Below are positions 1-7,390 of a stretch of DNA of 24,513 nt, one piece after another (position 1 is the stretch's first letter; every line of letters begins with the position of its first letter). The notes under the pieces were generated by a model. The model was not told the origin of the DNA and searched no databases. It worked only from the letters and a program-made list of their open reading frames with translations. Source of the DNA: JABDQZ01 sp050049775 (GTDB lineage Bacteria > Pseudomonadota > Gammaproteobacteria > Chromatiales > Chromatiaceae); NCBI GenBank assembly GCA_050049775.1, contig JASFVP010000053.1, forward strand, positions 1-24,513. The letters run 5' to 3'. A program made the translations under genes and the position numbers.

Positions 1-48
1 TGGCGAAATTCAAAACTGGCGGTGAAACAATTGCAGGAAATCGGCTAA
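1..48 (+). CDS. 3' end of an upstream gene (partial)
   Basis: Frame 1 reads 15 sense codons from the window edge and then a TAA at 46-48. The visible C-terminus is WRNSKLAVKQLQEIG, which looks like an ordinary protein tail. A terminator-like hairpin lies about 90 bp downstream, which fits a gene ending here. Frame 3 is also open across the edge, so the assignment is tentative. No family can be named from 15 residues. Confidence 0.3.
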   Translation, partial: WRNSKLAVKQLQEIG

Positions 49-139
49 TGATTAGCAAGCAAACGCACCATGAATGGGCAGAAAAATTCGATTGCGCACC
101 AATAATTGACGTAAATCACCCAATTATCAGTTGTTTACG

Positions 140-175
140 GCAAAAAACCCGCAAAATAACGGGTATGCTTTTTGC
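140..175. terminator. Terminator-like inverted repeat, possibly bidirectional
   Basis: GCAAAAA (140-146) pairs with TTTTTGC (169-175). Inside it ACCCG (147-151) pairs with CGGGT (160-164). A four-base bulge at 165-168 separates the two stem parts. The A-rich left arm and T-rich right arm would give a U tract in either direction, typical of an intrinsic terminator. It sits between the truncated upstream gene and the small membrane-protein gene. Confidence 0.5.
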
Positions 176-230
176 TTCCCTGGATGTAGTGGTTTCTAAA
201 ATGAAACAATCCAACAGGAGAAGCAAGGCC

Positions 231-374
231 ATGAAAAAGGACTCTTCAATCTTTCTGCATCGACTGCTGTTGTGGGGTGTATTGCTGTTTGGCGCCACCT
301 TGTTGCTGGTCAATGCCTGGTTCATCATGAATACGGAAAGCGGCCTGTTGTTCACAGCAACAACGATTCAATAA
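231..374 (+). CDS. Small single-pass membrane protein (47 aa), unknown function
   Basis: The frame is open much further upstream, but the ATG at 231 is the best start because CAGGAG (215-220) stands 10 bases before it. The other ATGs (48, 201) lack a comparable site. The product begins MKKDSSIFLHRL and then has one hydrophobic stretch of about 20 residues (LLLWGVLLFGATLLLVNAWF), followed by a short polar tail. This gives one transmembrane helix with a positively charged, probably cytoplasmic, N-terminus. It could also be an uncleaved signal anchor. Terminator-like hairpins on both sides suggest a monocistronic unit. I recognise no family. Confidence 0.55.
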   Translation: MKKDSSIFLHRLLLWGVLLFGATLLLVNAWFIMNTESGLLFTATTIQ

Positions 375-387
375 CCGTTTTCAAGAC

Positions 388-420
388 ATAGCGGCAGGTC
401 ATGCCTGCCGCTATTTTCTC
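388..420 (+). terminator. Intrinsic terminator
   Basis: A perfect 11-bp stem, ATAGCGGCAGG (388-398) with CCTGCCGCTAT (404-414), encloses the 5-base loop TCATG and is followed by TTTCTC. It begins 13 bases after the stop of the small membrane-protein gene and most likely ends that transcript. It could also act weakly on leftward transcription from the gene ending at 459. Confidence 0.75.
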
Positions 421-458
421 AAGACCCCTGCTCCCCGAATGGCAGGAGTCCTTTTCAC

Positions 459-650
459 TTAACACTCAAATATTCGATCAATCGCCTGCAGACCTTCGTC
501 CACCAACGCTTGCAGTTCTTCCGGGTCGTCGTCGTGCTCATACGCTAGCATGCTGTAAGCTGCGAGCGATTTAAGACTCTGGGCGATGGTTCTGACGTCC
601 GCCACATTCAGGTCGACGCCTTCTCTCAGCACACAATCTTCGTTACTCAT
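459..650 (-). CDS. Small hypothetical protein (63 aa), possible FNR/ANR target
   Basis: The product is acidic and mostly predicted helical, with an N-terminal MSNEDCVLREGVDLNVADV and a C-terminal helix ending IDRIFEC. Cysteines are at position 6 and at the last residue. There is no signal peptide or membrane segment. The ATG at 650 is preceded by AGGTGA on the minus strand at suitable spacing, which supports translation. I do not recognise the family with confidence; the helix pattern recalls short proteobacterial DUF proteins. The promoter region carries a perfect FNR-type palindrome about 80 bp upstream, so the gene may be induced at low oxygen. That regulation is inferred only from the site. 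Confidence 0.65.
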   Translation of the reverse strand: MSNEDCVLREGVDLNVADVRTIAQSLKSLAAYSMLAYEHDDDPEELQALVDEGLQAIDRIFEC

Positions 651-1084
651 GTCATCACCTATATAACTATTTTATTGCGTATAAGAATATTAGTAATTTT
701 TAATATTTCAATGGAAATGGCGATCTTCAATTGATCCAGATCAACAAAAAAAGCGCTTGTCAGCCGGATAGCCCCTGGCAATACAAATCCAGCCGGTCCA
801 TTGAACCACCTCACATGAGTGAAATGACACGAAATAAACACCCAATACAGACGCAGAAAATGTGGGGTTTGTGCGACGCAACCAGTCTGGCTGGTTACAA
901 TCACAGAAAACAGGACACAACAAACAACAGGAACCGGCGAAAATGGAACAGGAAAACCGCGTGGCGATTGAATTCCGGCTGAACTGGCGAAGTAAGATCA
1001 CCACACACAGCGACGACCGCATCCAGTCCGCCCCGATACTTACGGTTCGGGGTTACGTTAATCAATAGCCATGGAGGACTGCGC
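651..1084. other. 434-bp intergenic region between two divergent genes
   Basis: The first 70 bases (660-730) are strongly AT-rich and hold the likely promoter of the leftward 63-aa gene. The FNR-type palindrome at 731-744 lies next to them. The remainder, up to the glutathione peroxidase start, shows no convincing gene. Short frames there (for example 731-982 plus) lack ribosome-binding sites and have low-complexity, coding-unlike composition. The rightward promoter must lie in this stretch, but no good -35/-10 pair stands out. GGAGG at 1074-1078 is the ribosome-binding site for the gene at 1085. Confidence 0.6.
731..744. promoter_or_regulatory. FNR/ANR-type binding site
   Basis: TTGATCCAGATCAA matches the FNR consensus TTGAT-N4-ATCAA at every defined position and is a perfect palindrome. 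Its centre is 87 bases from the start codon of the leftward 63-aa gene. On the minus strand a TATTAA-like -10 at 705-700 would place a transcription start near 693-696. The site would then be at about -41 to -45, the class II activator position. Relative to the rightward gene it is about 350 bp upstream, so the leftward gene is the better target. Confidence 0.55.
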
Positions 1085-1639
1085 ATGCCCAAACGTTTGC
1101 AACAATGGCTTTCAGTCGGGCTTTTGCTGTTGATGAGCAGCGCCGCACAAAGTGCAGACAACTGCCCCGCACTGCTCGACTTTGAAGTGCGCCAGCTCGA
1201 CGCTGAACAAAGCGTACGTCTGTGTGAGGCCTATGCCGGCAAGGTGATACTGGTGGTCAACACGGCCAGTAAATGCGTGTTCACGCGCCAGTATGACGGG
1301 CTGGAAAAGTTGTATGCCAAATACCGCGATCGCGGCCTGGTGGTGCTGGGTTTTCCGTCCAACGACTTTGGTCACCAGGAACCCGGCAATGAACAGCAGA
1401 TCAGGAATTTTTGTCAGCTAACCTACGGCGTGCAATTTCCGATGTTCGCCAAAACGCATGTCAAAAAGAAATATGCCGACCCGTTTTATCAGGCGCTCGG
1501 CAAGGCCGCCGATAATTTCCCGTCCTGGAATTTTCACAAATACCTGATCGATCGCAACGGCCAACTGGTGGATGACTACTCCGGCTTCACGTCACCGATG
1601 AGCAAAAAACTGCAACGCGCCATCGAACGTCAATTGTAA
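1085..1639 (+). CDS. Exported glutathione peroxidase family protein
   Basis: Thiol peroxidase of the glutathione peroxidase family, reducing hydroperoxides with thiol donors. Residues 1-23 form a Sec signal peptide (MPKRLQQW, then a leucine-rich core ending AQSA), so the enzyme probably acts in the periplasm. The peroxidatic cysteine is Cys64 in NTASKCVFT. The second family motif appears as FPSNDFGHQEPG (90-101), where classical members have FPCNQFG, so the usual tetrad glutamine is aspartate. Trp148-Asn149 (WNF) complete the active site. The 184-residue length is normal for a family member with a leader. GGAGG lies 6-11 bases before the ATG. It ends 4 bp from the convergent DUF302 gene. Confidence 0.9.
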   Translation: MPKRLQQWLSVGLLLLMSSAAQSADNCPALLDFEVRQLDAEQSVRLCEAYAGKVILVVNTASKCVFTRQYDGLEKLYAKYRDRGLVVLGFPSNDFGHQEPGNEQQIRNFCQLTYGVQFPMFAKTHVKKKYADPFYQALGKAADNFPSWNFHKYLIDRNGQLVDDYSGFTSPMSKKLQRAIERQL

Positions 1640-1643
1640 AAAC

Positions 1644-2093
1644 TCATTGAGTGGCCGCTGCGCTGATGCCGGCCAGCGCCTTGCTGATTTTCGCCAGCAC
1701 CTCATCACAGCCTGAAATGGCATGTCGTTGCGCCAGATAGTTCGGATCGTTATAGGATAACCACACGGCTCCCTGCTCATCCTGCCAGACCAGGGCTTTT
1801 TGCGGCAGGTCCAAGGCGACGCTTTGCTGGCACTGCATCAGCGGGCTGCCGACCTTGGGATTGCCAAAAATCACCAGTTCGGTGTCACGCAATTCAATAC
1901 CGACCTTATGCGCCGCCGCCGAGTGTTTGACATGGGCGAATACGGTCATGCCTTTGCCATTGAGAACGTCCAGCAAGCGTTGCACCGTGTCTGCCACATT
2001 ATGTTGGCTAGCGACATTGACCATGCCTTCAGCAGCGAATAATGGCGTTGTTGCCAGAAGCCAGAGTAAAAAGATACGAAACAAGTGGTTCAT
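1644..2093 (-). CDS. Exported DUF302 domain protein
   Basis: The 149-residue product starts MNHLFRIFLLWLLATTPLFA, a clear signal peptide with probable cleavage before AEGMVN. The rest is one DUF302 domain (about residues 25-140) with the family hallmark VIFGNPKVGSPLM and conserved DLP, LVW and W-LSYNDP stretches. DUF302 proteins are small alpha/beta proteins of unsettled function, often periplasmic. The frame opens further upstream, but the ATG at 2093 is chosen because it begins the signal peptide and has GGGAGG before it. It may be the last gene of the acs-acp-yeaQ run on the same strand, with an 89-bp gap to yeaQ. Confidence 0.85.
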   Translation of the reverse strand: MNHLFRIFLLWLLATTPLFAAEGMVNVASQHNVADTVQRLLDVLNGKGMTVFAHVKHSAAAHKVGIELRDTELVIFGNPKVGSPLMQCQQSVALDLPQKALVWQDEQGAVWLSYNDPNYLAQRHAISGCDEVLAKISKALAGISAAATQ

Positions 2094-2182
2094 GCGATGC
2101 CTCCCATGGCTGCCAATGCGATGTCGGTATTTTTGTCTATCCGATAAAGACAGGCTTTCGGTTGTTTTTCTTTCAGATGGCG

Positions 2183-2434
2183 TCAGGCTTTTTTGATCAG
2201 GCCGATCAGGTACAGCAGCAATACCGCACCGACTGTCGCGGTAACAATCGAACCGAGCCAACCACCCGCAGCAATGCCCAGCACACTGAAAACAAAGCCG
2301 CCGATGACTGCGCCGACAATACCCACAACCATATTACCGAGCAGGCCAAAGCCACGACCTTTAAGAATTTTGCCCGCCAGCCAGCCAGCAATCGCGCCGA
2401 TCAACAGATAGGCGATCAATCCCGTACCATCCAT
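2183..2434 (-). CDS. GlsB/YeaQ/YmgE family stress-response membrane protein
   Basis: A small (83 aa) integral membrane protein of the transglycosylase-associated family, despite the family name not an enzyme. It has three hydrophobic segments: about 5-21, 30-51 and 56-79. The glycine-rich pattern is characteristic: LIGAIAGWLAGKI, then GRGFGLLGNMVVGIVGAVIGG, then a C-terminal helix ending LIGLIKKA. AGGAG precedes the ATG on the minus strand. It lies 27 bp after the acyl carrier protein gene and is probably co-transcribed with it. Relatives are often stress-induced and their molecular role is not established. Confidence 0.9.
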   Translation of the reverse strand: MDGTGLIAYLLIGAIAGWLAGKILKGRGFGLLGNMVVGIVGAVIGGFVFSVLGIAAGGWLGSIVTATVGAVLLLYLIGLIKKA

Positions 2435-2461
2435 ATGTCCTCTCCTGTGTGGTTGATTTTG

Positions 2462-2698
2462 TCAGGTGGAAAAATATTTCACGCAGCCGGCCAGGCTCGA
2501 CAGCCTGGGATAATCCATCACCGGGATGTCTGCCTGCAGCTTTTGCTGCAAGGCCGTTGTGAAATTGAGAAAGTCCAGCGAATTGAAATCAAACTGGTCA
2601 CGGAAATTGACCTGCTCTTCAATGCTCTGGTCTTTCAGCTCGGGAGCAATGTCATAAAGGATCTGCAATACCATTGCCCGGATTTCATCCTGCGTCAT
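2462..2698 (-). CDS. Acyl carrier protein (stand-alone)
   Basis: A 78-residue acidic helical protein with the phosphopantetheine attachment motif FDFNSLDFLNF. The serine in NSLD (about residue 40) is the expected 4'-phosphopantetheine site, and the four-helix spacing fits the PP-binding family. GGAGG stands just before the ATG. It lies 26 bp downstream of the acetyl-CoA-synthetase-like gene on the same strand. The pair may therefore work together, with the ligase supplying or loading an acyl group, but this is inferred from position only. It differs clearly from fatty-acid-synthesis AcpP, which normally has a DSLD motif and sits in a fab cluster, so it is more likely a specialised ACP. Confidence 0.85.
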   Translation of the reverse strand: MTQDEIRAMVLQILYDIAPELKDQSIEEQVNFRDQFDFNSLDFLNFTTALQQKLQADIPVMDYPRLSSLAGCVKYFST

Positions 2699-2724
2699 AA
2701 CACCTCCATCATACAGGCTGACAG

Positions 2725-4497
2725 TTAATCATATTCCGTACGCGGTTTGGAAACACCTGCCGAGTCCAAATCCAGTTCACGCTGTTTCAACTCACGCCGC
2801 AATATCTTGCCGGAATCGGTTTTAGGCAGTTGCTGGCAAAACTCGATTTCACGCGGCGCCACCGCCACACCAAGCTGCTGCCGCGCATGACCAAGCAATT
2901 GCCTGGCCAGTGCATCGCTGGCCTGAAAGCCCGGATTCAGGCGCACAAACGCCTTGACCAGTTCCTTCAGCAACGGATCCGGTTTACCGATCACAGCCAC
3001 TTCGGCCACGGCCGCATGCTGCATCAACACGGCTTCCACCTCAAACGGACCAATCAGTTGGCCGGCAGATTTGATCACGTCGTCGTCACGCGCCACAAAC
3101 CAGAAATAACCGTCGGCATCACGCCGCATCAGGTCGCCACTGAGGTACCAGCCATTCACAAAGCAACCCGCATAACGCTGTGGTTCATTCAGGTAGGTAC
3201 GAAACATCGACGGCCAGCCACTGCGCAAAGCCAGTTCACCGGTTTCATCCGGCGCGTCAATGATCTCGATACCACCATCTCTGCAACGCCGGACGATGGC
3301 GGCCTCAATGCCGGGTAACGGCCGCCCTATGGAACCGGGCTTGATGTCCATCGCGGCATAGTTGGCGATCATGATGCCGCCGGTTTCCGTTTGCCACCAT
3401 GTATCATGAAACGGCAATCCCAGCACCCGCTCACTCCAGAGTACGGCCGTCGGACTGAGAGGCTCACCAACGCTGGCGATAAAACGCAGCCTGCTGAAAT
3501 CGTGTGCTGCAGCCAGATCGTCACCGGCGCTCATGAGTAAGCGGATAGCCGTCGGCGCCGTGTACCAGACACTGACCTGCTGTTGCTGCAGAATGTCATA
3601 CCAGCGGCCCGGCTCGAACTCGCCGCTGTCGACAACCAGCGTCGCACCGATCAGTAACGGCGCAATCATGCCGTAACTGGTGCCGGTCACCCAGCCGGGA
3701 TCGGCGGTACACCAGAACACATCCTGCGCCTGTAAATCCAGCGCCAGCCGCGCGCTGTGGTAATGCAGCAAGGCCGCCTGATGCACATGCAGCGCGCCCT
3801 TGGGTGTGCCGGTGGTACCGCTGGTAAAATGCAACAAGGCGGGATCTTCAGGCTCCGTCGGCTGCATGCTGAAGTCTTTACCGGACAACCGCATCTGCTC
3901 CTGCCAATCCAGCGTATCCGGAATTGCTGGCGCCGCATCCGTGTCATTGATGATCACCACATGCTGCAGATGTGAGAGTTGCTCGCGTAGTGACTGAATC
4001 TTGCGCCGGGAATAAAGGCTGGTCGTGGTCACCAGCAATTTCGCCTGACTGAGTTCCAGCCGTGTACGGATAGGCTCGGGACCGTAAGCCGAAAACAGCG
4101 GACAGAACACACTGCGGTTTTTCAAGGCGCCAAAGGCAGCAAAAAACAGTTCGGGGATACGGCCGGTCAAAGCACAAATGCAGTCGCCCTTGCCGATACC
4201 GAGTCGCTGCAACAGATTGGCAAACCGATTGCTCTGTTCACTCAACTGCGCATAACTGAAATCCCGTACCTGTCTGTCAGCGGCCAGACAGCGCAGCGCC
4301 ACATGCTCCCCATGAGCATTCGCCAGATGGCGTTCAATCGCCAGGTAGGCGATATTCGAGCCACCCTGTTGCGTCGGCCCCTGCAGTGATATCGCCAGCT
4401 CCTGCCACGAAAAATCCGCTTGTGCGGCATCATAATCCAGCAGGTTCGGCTGTGGTGATTGCTGCGACAGGTTTTTACTGATGCGCTGCCCGCTCAT
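2725..4497 (-). CDS. acsA: AMP-forming acetyl-CoA synthetase (acetate--CoA ligase)
   Basis: Activates acetate or a similar short acid to acyl-CoA through an acyl-adenylate, in the cytosol. The 590-residue protein has the adenylate-forming motifs in order: the phosphate loop TSGTTGTPKGA (about 225-235), WCTADPGWVTGTSYG, the DTWWQTETGG adenine-binding motif, YLSGDLMRRDADGYFWFVARDDD, and the C-terminal PKTDSGKILRR. The last holds Lys564, the catalytic lysine that Pat-type enzymes acetylate in other Acs proteins. The TGD, GWVTG and WWQTETGG pattern favours acetyl- or propionyl-CoA synthetases over long-chain ligases; exact substrate is uncertain. GGAG precedes the ATG. It heads a leftward run with an acyl carrier protein and diverges from pat across 153 bp, which suggests joint control. 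Confidence 0.85.
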   Translation of the reverse strand: MSGQRISKNLSQQSPQPNLLDYDAAQADFSWQELAISLQGPTQQGGSNIAYLAIERHLANAHGEHVALRCLAADRQVRDFSYAQLSEQSNRFANLLQRLGIGKGDCICALTGRIPELFFAAFGALKNRSVFCPLFSAYGPEPIRTRLELSQAKLLVTTTSLYSRRKIQSLREQLSHLQHVVIINDTDAAPAIPDTLDWQEQMRLSGKDFSMQPTEPEDPALLHFTSGTTGTPKGALHVHQAALLHYHSARLALDLQAQDVFWCTADPGWVTGTSYGMIAPLLIGATLVVDSGEFEPGRWYDILQQQQVSVWYTAPTAIRLLMSAGDDLAAAHDFSRLRFIASVGEPLSPTAVLWSERVLGLPFHDTWWQTETGGIMIANYAAMDIKPGSIGRPLPGIEAAIVRRCRDGGIEIIDAPDETGELALRSGWPSMFRTYLNEPQRYAGCFVNGWYLSGDLMRRDADGYFWFVARDDDVIKSAGQLIGPFEVEAVLMQHAAVAEVAVIGKPDPLLKELVKAFVRLNPGFQASDALARQLLGHARQQLGVAVAPREIEFCQQLPKTDSGKILRRELKQRELDLDSAGVSKPRTEYD

Positions 4498-4650
4498 ATT
4501 TCCACTCCGCCATTAACACCTAGCGACTGCTTCAGACCCAACCGGGCAGATGCCGCTTGTCTGGCGACGTGAATACAGACATCATCGAAAGCAAATGGAA
4601 ATGCGTCGGGGTCTGTGGCATAAGGCTTCGTCCTGAACAAGAGAGTCGCG

Positions 4651-7338
4651 ATGAGTATCCGCAATCTTGAGTTGATGTTCAAACCGAAATCCGTTGCGCT
4701 GTTCGGCGCCAGCGACCGGCCGGACTCGCTCGGCGCACGCTTGCTGCAAAACCTGACCAGCAGCGGCTTTGCCGGTGACATCCTGCCGGTCAATCCCAAA
4801 TACCAGCGTCTCAATGAGCTGTCCTGTTATGCCGATGTCAACAGCCTGCCGCAAACACCGGATCTGGCGATCATCGCCACACCACCGACCAGCGTACCCG
4901 GGCTGGTCGATCAACTCGGTGCACGTGGTTGCAAGGCGGCCGTCATCATCACCGCCGGTTTCAGCGGCAGCGAAGCCGCAGCGGAGTTGCAGCAATCGTT
5001 GCAACAGGCGGCAAGCGCATATGGCATGCGCATCATCGGTCCCAATTGCCTCGGCATTCTGGCCCCAAGCATCGGCCTCAACGCCAGTTTTGCCCACATC
5101 ACACCGAAAGCCGGCAAGCTGGCATTCATCGCCCAGTCAGGCGCCATCATCACCTCGGTGATGGACTGGGCACAGGCGCGCCACATCGGCTTCTCGCATC
5201 TGGTCTCACTAGGCGACATGCAGGATGTCGATTTCGGCGACATGCTCGACTACCTTGCCAACGACTGGCAAACACGCGCCATCCTGCTCTACATCGAAAC
5301 CGTCACCAACGCGCGCAAATTCATGTCGGCAGCACGCGCCGCCGCTCGCATGAAACCGGTGATTGTGGTCAAAGCCGGCCGCCATGCCGAAGGCGCGCGC
5401 GCCGTCGCCTCGCACACCGGATCACTGGCCGGCGAAGACGGTGTCTACAACGCTGTCTTCCAACGTGCCGGTATGTTGCGTGTGTACACGCTGGAGGAAC
5501 TGTTTGATGCGGTCGAAACCCTGGCCCTGACGCATGCACCGAAAGGCAACCGGCTGGCCATTCTCAGCAATGGCGGTGGCATCGGTGTGCTCGCTACCGA
5601 CGCTTTGATCGACCGCGGCGGCCAACTGGCGCAGTTGTCCGAACAAAGCATTCAACGACTCAACCAGGTATTGCCACCAACCTGGTCGCACGCCAATCCG
5701 GTCGACATCATCGGTGACGCCCCCGGCAGCCGCTATGCCGATGCGCTGGATATCCTGTGCCAGGATCAGGGCGTCGATGGCATCCTGGTGCTGAACTGTC
5801 CGACCGCCATCGCCTCGGGGGAGGAAGCCGCCCGGGCGGTCATCGATGCAGTCGCCGAGCGGCATTCGCTGACCCTGTTGACCAGCTGGGTTGGCGCCGA
5901 TTCCACAGCGCTGGCGCGCAAGCTGTTCATCGACCGTCAGATTCCGACCTTCGATACGCCGGAACAGGCGGTGCGCGCGTTCATGTATCTGCACGAGTAT
6001 CGCCGCAGCCAGGAAATGCTCATGGAAACGCCGGCTTCCGTGCCGGAAGATTTCACTCCCGACAGCGAACGGGCGCGCCAACTGATCAGCCAGGCGCTGG
6101 CCGAGCAGCGCGACTGGCTCAGCGAACCGGAAGCCAAACAGGTGCTGGCCGCCTACGGCATTCCGGTCATGGCGGCGCGTATTGCCAAAACACCGGAGCA
6201 GGCGGCCGCCATCGCGGCCGAACTGGGTGGCAGCATCGCGTTGAAGATACTGTCAGCCGACATCACGCATAAATCCGATGTTGGTGGCGTGGCGCTGGAC
6301 CTGGCCGGCCCCGCCGCGGTTAAACAGGCCGCCGACCACATGCTCGAACGTGTGGCCAAAGTACATCCACAGGCACGTATCGACGGTTTTTCGGTACAGG
6401 CCATGGCCTACCGTCCGGGTGCGTATGAACTGATTGTCGGCATGATTGAGGACGTCCAGTTCGGTCCGGTCATGTTGGTCGGCCAGGGTGGTATTGCCGT
6501 CGAAGTGGTCAATGACAAGGCGCTCGGCCTGCCGCCACTGAACATGCGCCTGGCCCGCGAGATGCTCAGCCGCACACGCATCTACCAGTTACTCAAGGGC
6601 TATCGCAACCTGCCCGCGGCCAATCTCGACGCCATAGCACTGACCATGATCCGGCTGGCACAACTGGTGATCGATGTGCCCGAAGTGGTGGAGCTGGACA
6701 TCAATCCGCTGCTGGCCGATGAATACGGCGTGGTGGCGCTGGATGCCCGCATCAAGGTGCGCGCCAGTGACGCACCTGGGGCGGTGCGACTGGCAATCCG
6801 GCCTTACCCGAAAGAACTCGAACAAAGCATTCCGATCGGCGACGGTCGCTCGCTGCTGCTGCGCCCCATCCTGCCGGAAGACGAACCTTCGTTGCAGGCG
6901 GCCTTCGCCAAACTCACACCGGAAGAAGTACGGCTGCGTTTTTTCGTACCGATGAGCACGCTGTCACACGTCACCGCAGCACGATTCACCCAGATTGATT
7001 ATGATCGGGAGATGGCGTTGATCCTGGCCGAACCCGGCATTCCGGGCAAAATGGATATTTTCGGCGTGGTCCGCATCATCGCCGACCCGGATAACGAACG
7101 CGCCGAATACGCCATCATCGTACGTCACGACATGACCGGCCTCGGCCTTGGCGTGTTGCTGATGCAACGCATCATCGAGTACGCCAGACAACGCGGCATC
7201 AGGGAAGTCTTCGGCGATGTGCTGCGCGAAAACAAAACCATGCGCAAGCTTTGTGAAGTGCTGGGATTTACCGAAGCCGTCATCCCTGACGAACCGGCGA
7301 TTGTCAGGGTGACGTTAAAGCTGGCGGCAAAATCGTAG
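4651..7338 (+). CDS. pat: Pat-type protein lysine acetyltransferase (acyl-CoA synthetase domains fused to GNAT)
   Basis: A protein acetyltransferase of the Pat/PatZ (YfiQ) architecture, whose classic target is the catalytic lysine of acetyl-CoA synthetase. Residues about 8-125 form a CoA-binding Rossmann domain (VALFGASDRPDSLG). About 150-460 is the succinyl-CoA-ligase-like part with IAQSGA and ASHTGSLAG. About 480-705 is an ATP-grasp domain (ITHKSDVGGVAL, then VGQGGIAVEVVNDKALGLPPL). About 725-895 is a GNAT domain, with the acetyl-CoA loop RHDMTGLGLGVLL. Length matches PatZ. Unlike E. coli PatZ, which as I recall it lacks the phosphorylated histidine, His255 is present in SHTGSLAG, so ADP-forming acyl-CoA synthetase activity may survive. 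The ATG follows a purine-rich AAGAGAG. It lies divergent from acs and 52 bp before a deacetylase gene. Confidence 0.88.
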   Translation: MSIRNLELMFKPKSVALFGASDRPDSLGARLLQNLTSSGFAGDILPVNPKYQRLNELSCYADVNSLPQTPDLAIIATPPTSVPGLVDQLGARGCKAAVIITAGFSGSEAAAELQQSLQQAASAYGMRIIGPNCLGILAPSIGLNASFAHITPKAGKLAFIAQSGAIITSVMDWAQARHIGFSHLVSLGDMQDVDFGDMLDYLANDWQTRAILLYIETVTNARKFMSAARAAARMKPVIVVKAGRHAEGARAVASHTGSLAGEDGVYNAVFQRAGMLRVYTLEELFDAVETLALTHAPKGNRLAILSNGGGIGVLATDALIDRGGQLAQLSEQSIQRLNQVLPPTWSHANPVDIIGDAPGSRYADALDILCQDQGVDGILVLNCPTAIASGEEAARAVIDAVAERHSLTLLTSWVGADSTALARKLFIDRQIPTFDTPEQAVRAFMYLHEYRRSQEMLMETPASVPEDFTPDSERARQLISQALAEQRDWLSEPEAKQVLAAYGIPVMAARIAKTPEQAAAIAAELGGSIALKILSADITHKSDVGGVALDLAGPAAVKQAADHMLERVAKVHPQARIDGFSVQAMAYRPGAYELIVGMIEDVQFGPVMLVGQGGIAVEVVNDKALGLPPLNMRLAREMLSRTRIYQLLKGYRNLPAANLDAIALTMIRLAQLVIDVPEVVELDINPLLADEYGVVALDARIKVRASDAPGAVRLAIRPYPKELEQSIPIGDGRSLLLRPILPEDEPSLQAAFAKLTPEEVRLRFFVPMSTLSHVTAARFTQIDYDREMALILAEPGIPGKMDIFGVVRIIADPDNERAEYAIIVRHDMTGLGLGVLLMQRIIEYARQRGIREVFGDVLRENKTMRKLCEVLGFTEAVIPDEPAIVRVTLKLAAKS

Positions 7339-7390
7339 TGCCGCAGCAGTCATAAACAGGCAACAAGGTGTTGTTGATGAGCAATAAAAT

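Noticed and set aside
44..56. Perfect palindrome GCTAAT-G-ATTAGC
   Set aside because: It overlaps the stop codon of the upstream gene, is only 13 bp and has no T tract or repeat elsewhere; chance is the simplest explanation.
48..230. N-terminal extension of the small membrane-protein reading frame
   Set aside because: It spans the terminator-like hairpin at 140-175, has no ribosome-binding site at its first ATG, and adds 61 residues of coding-unlike sequence before a well-supported ATG.
731..1161. Several short overlapping frames on both strands in the intergenic region
   Set aside because: None has a ribosome-binding site or recognisable protein features, and they overlap one another, the FNR box and the glutathione peroxidase signal peptide.
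2042..2728. 228-residue plus-strand frame
   Set aside because: It lies antisense to the yeaQ and acyl carrier protein genes, whose products are recognisable; its own translation is low-complexity and matches nothing.
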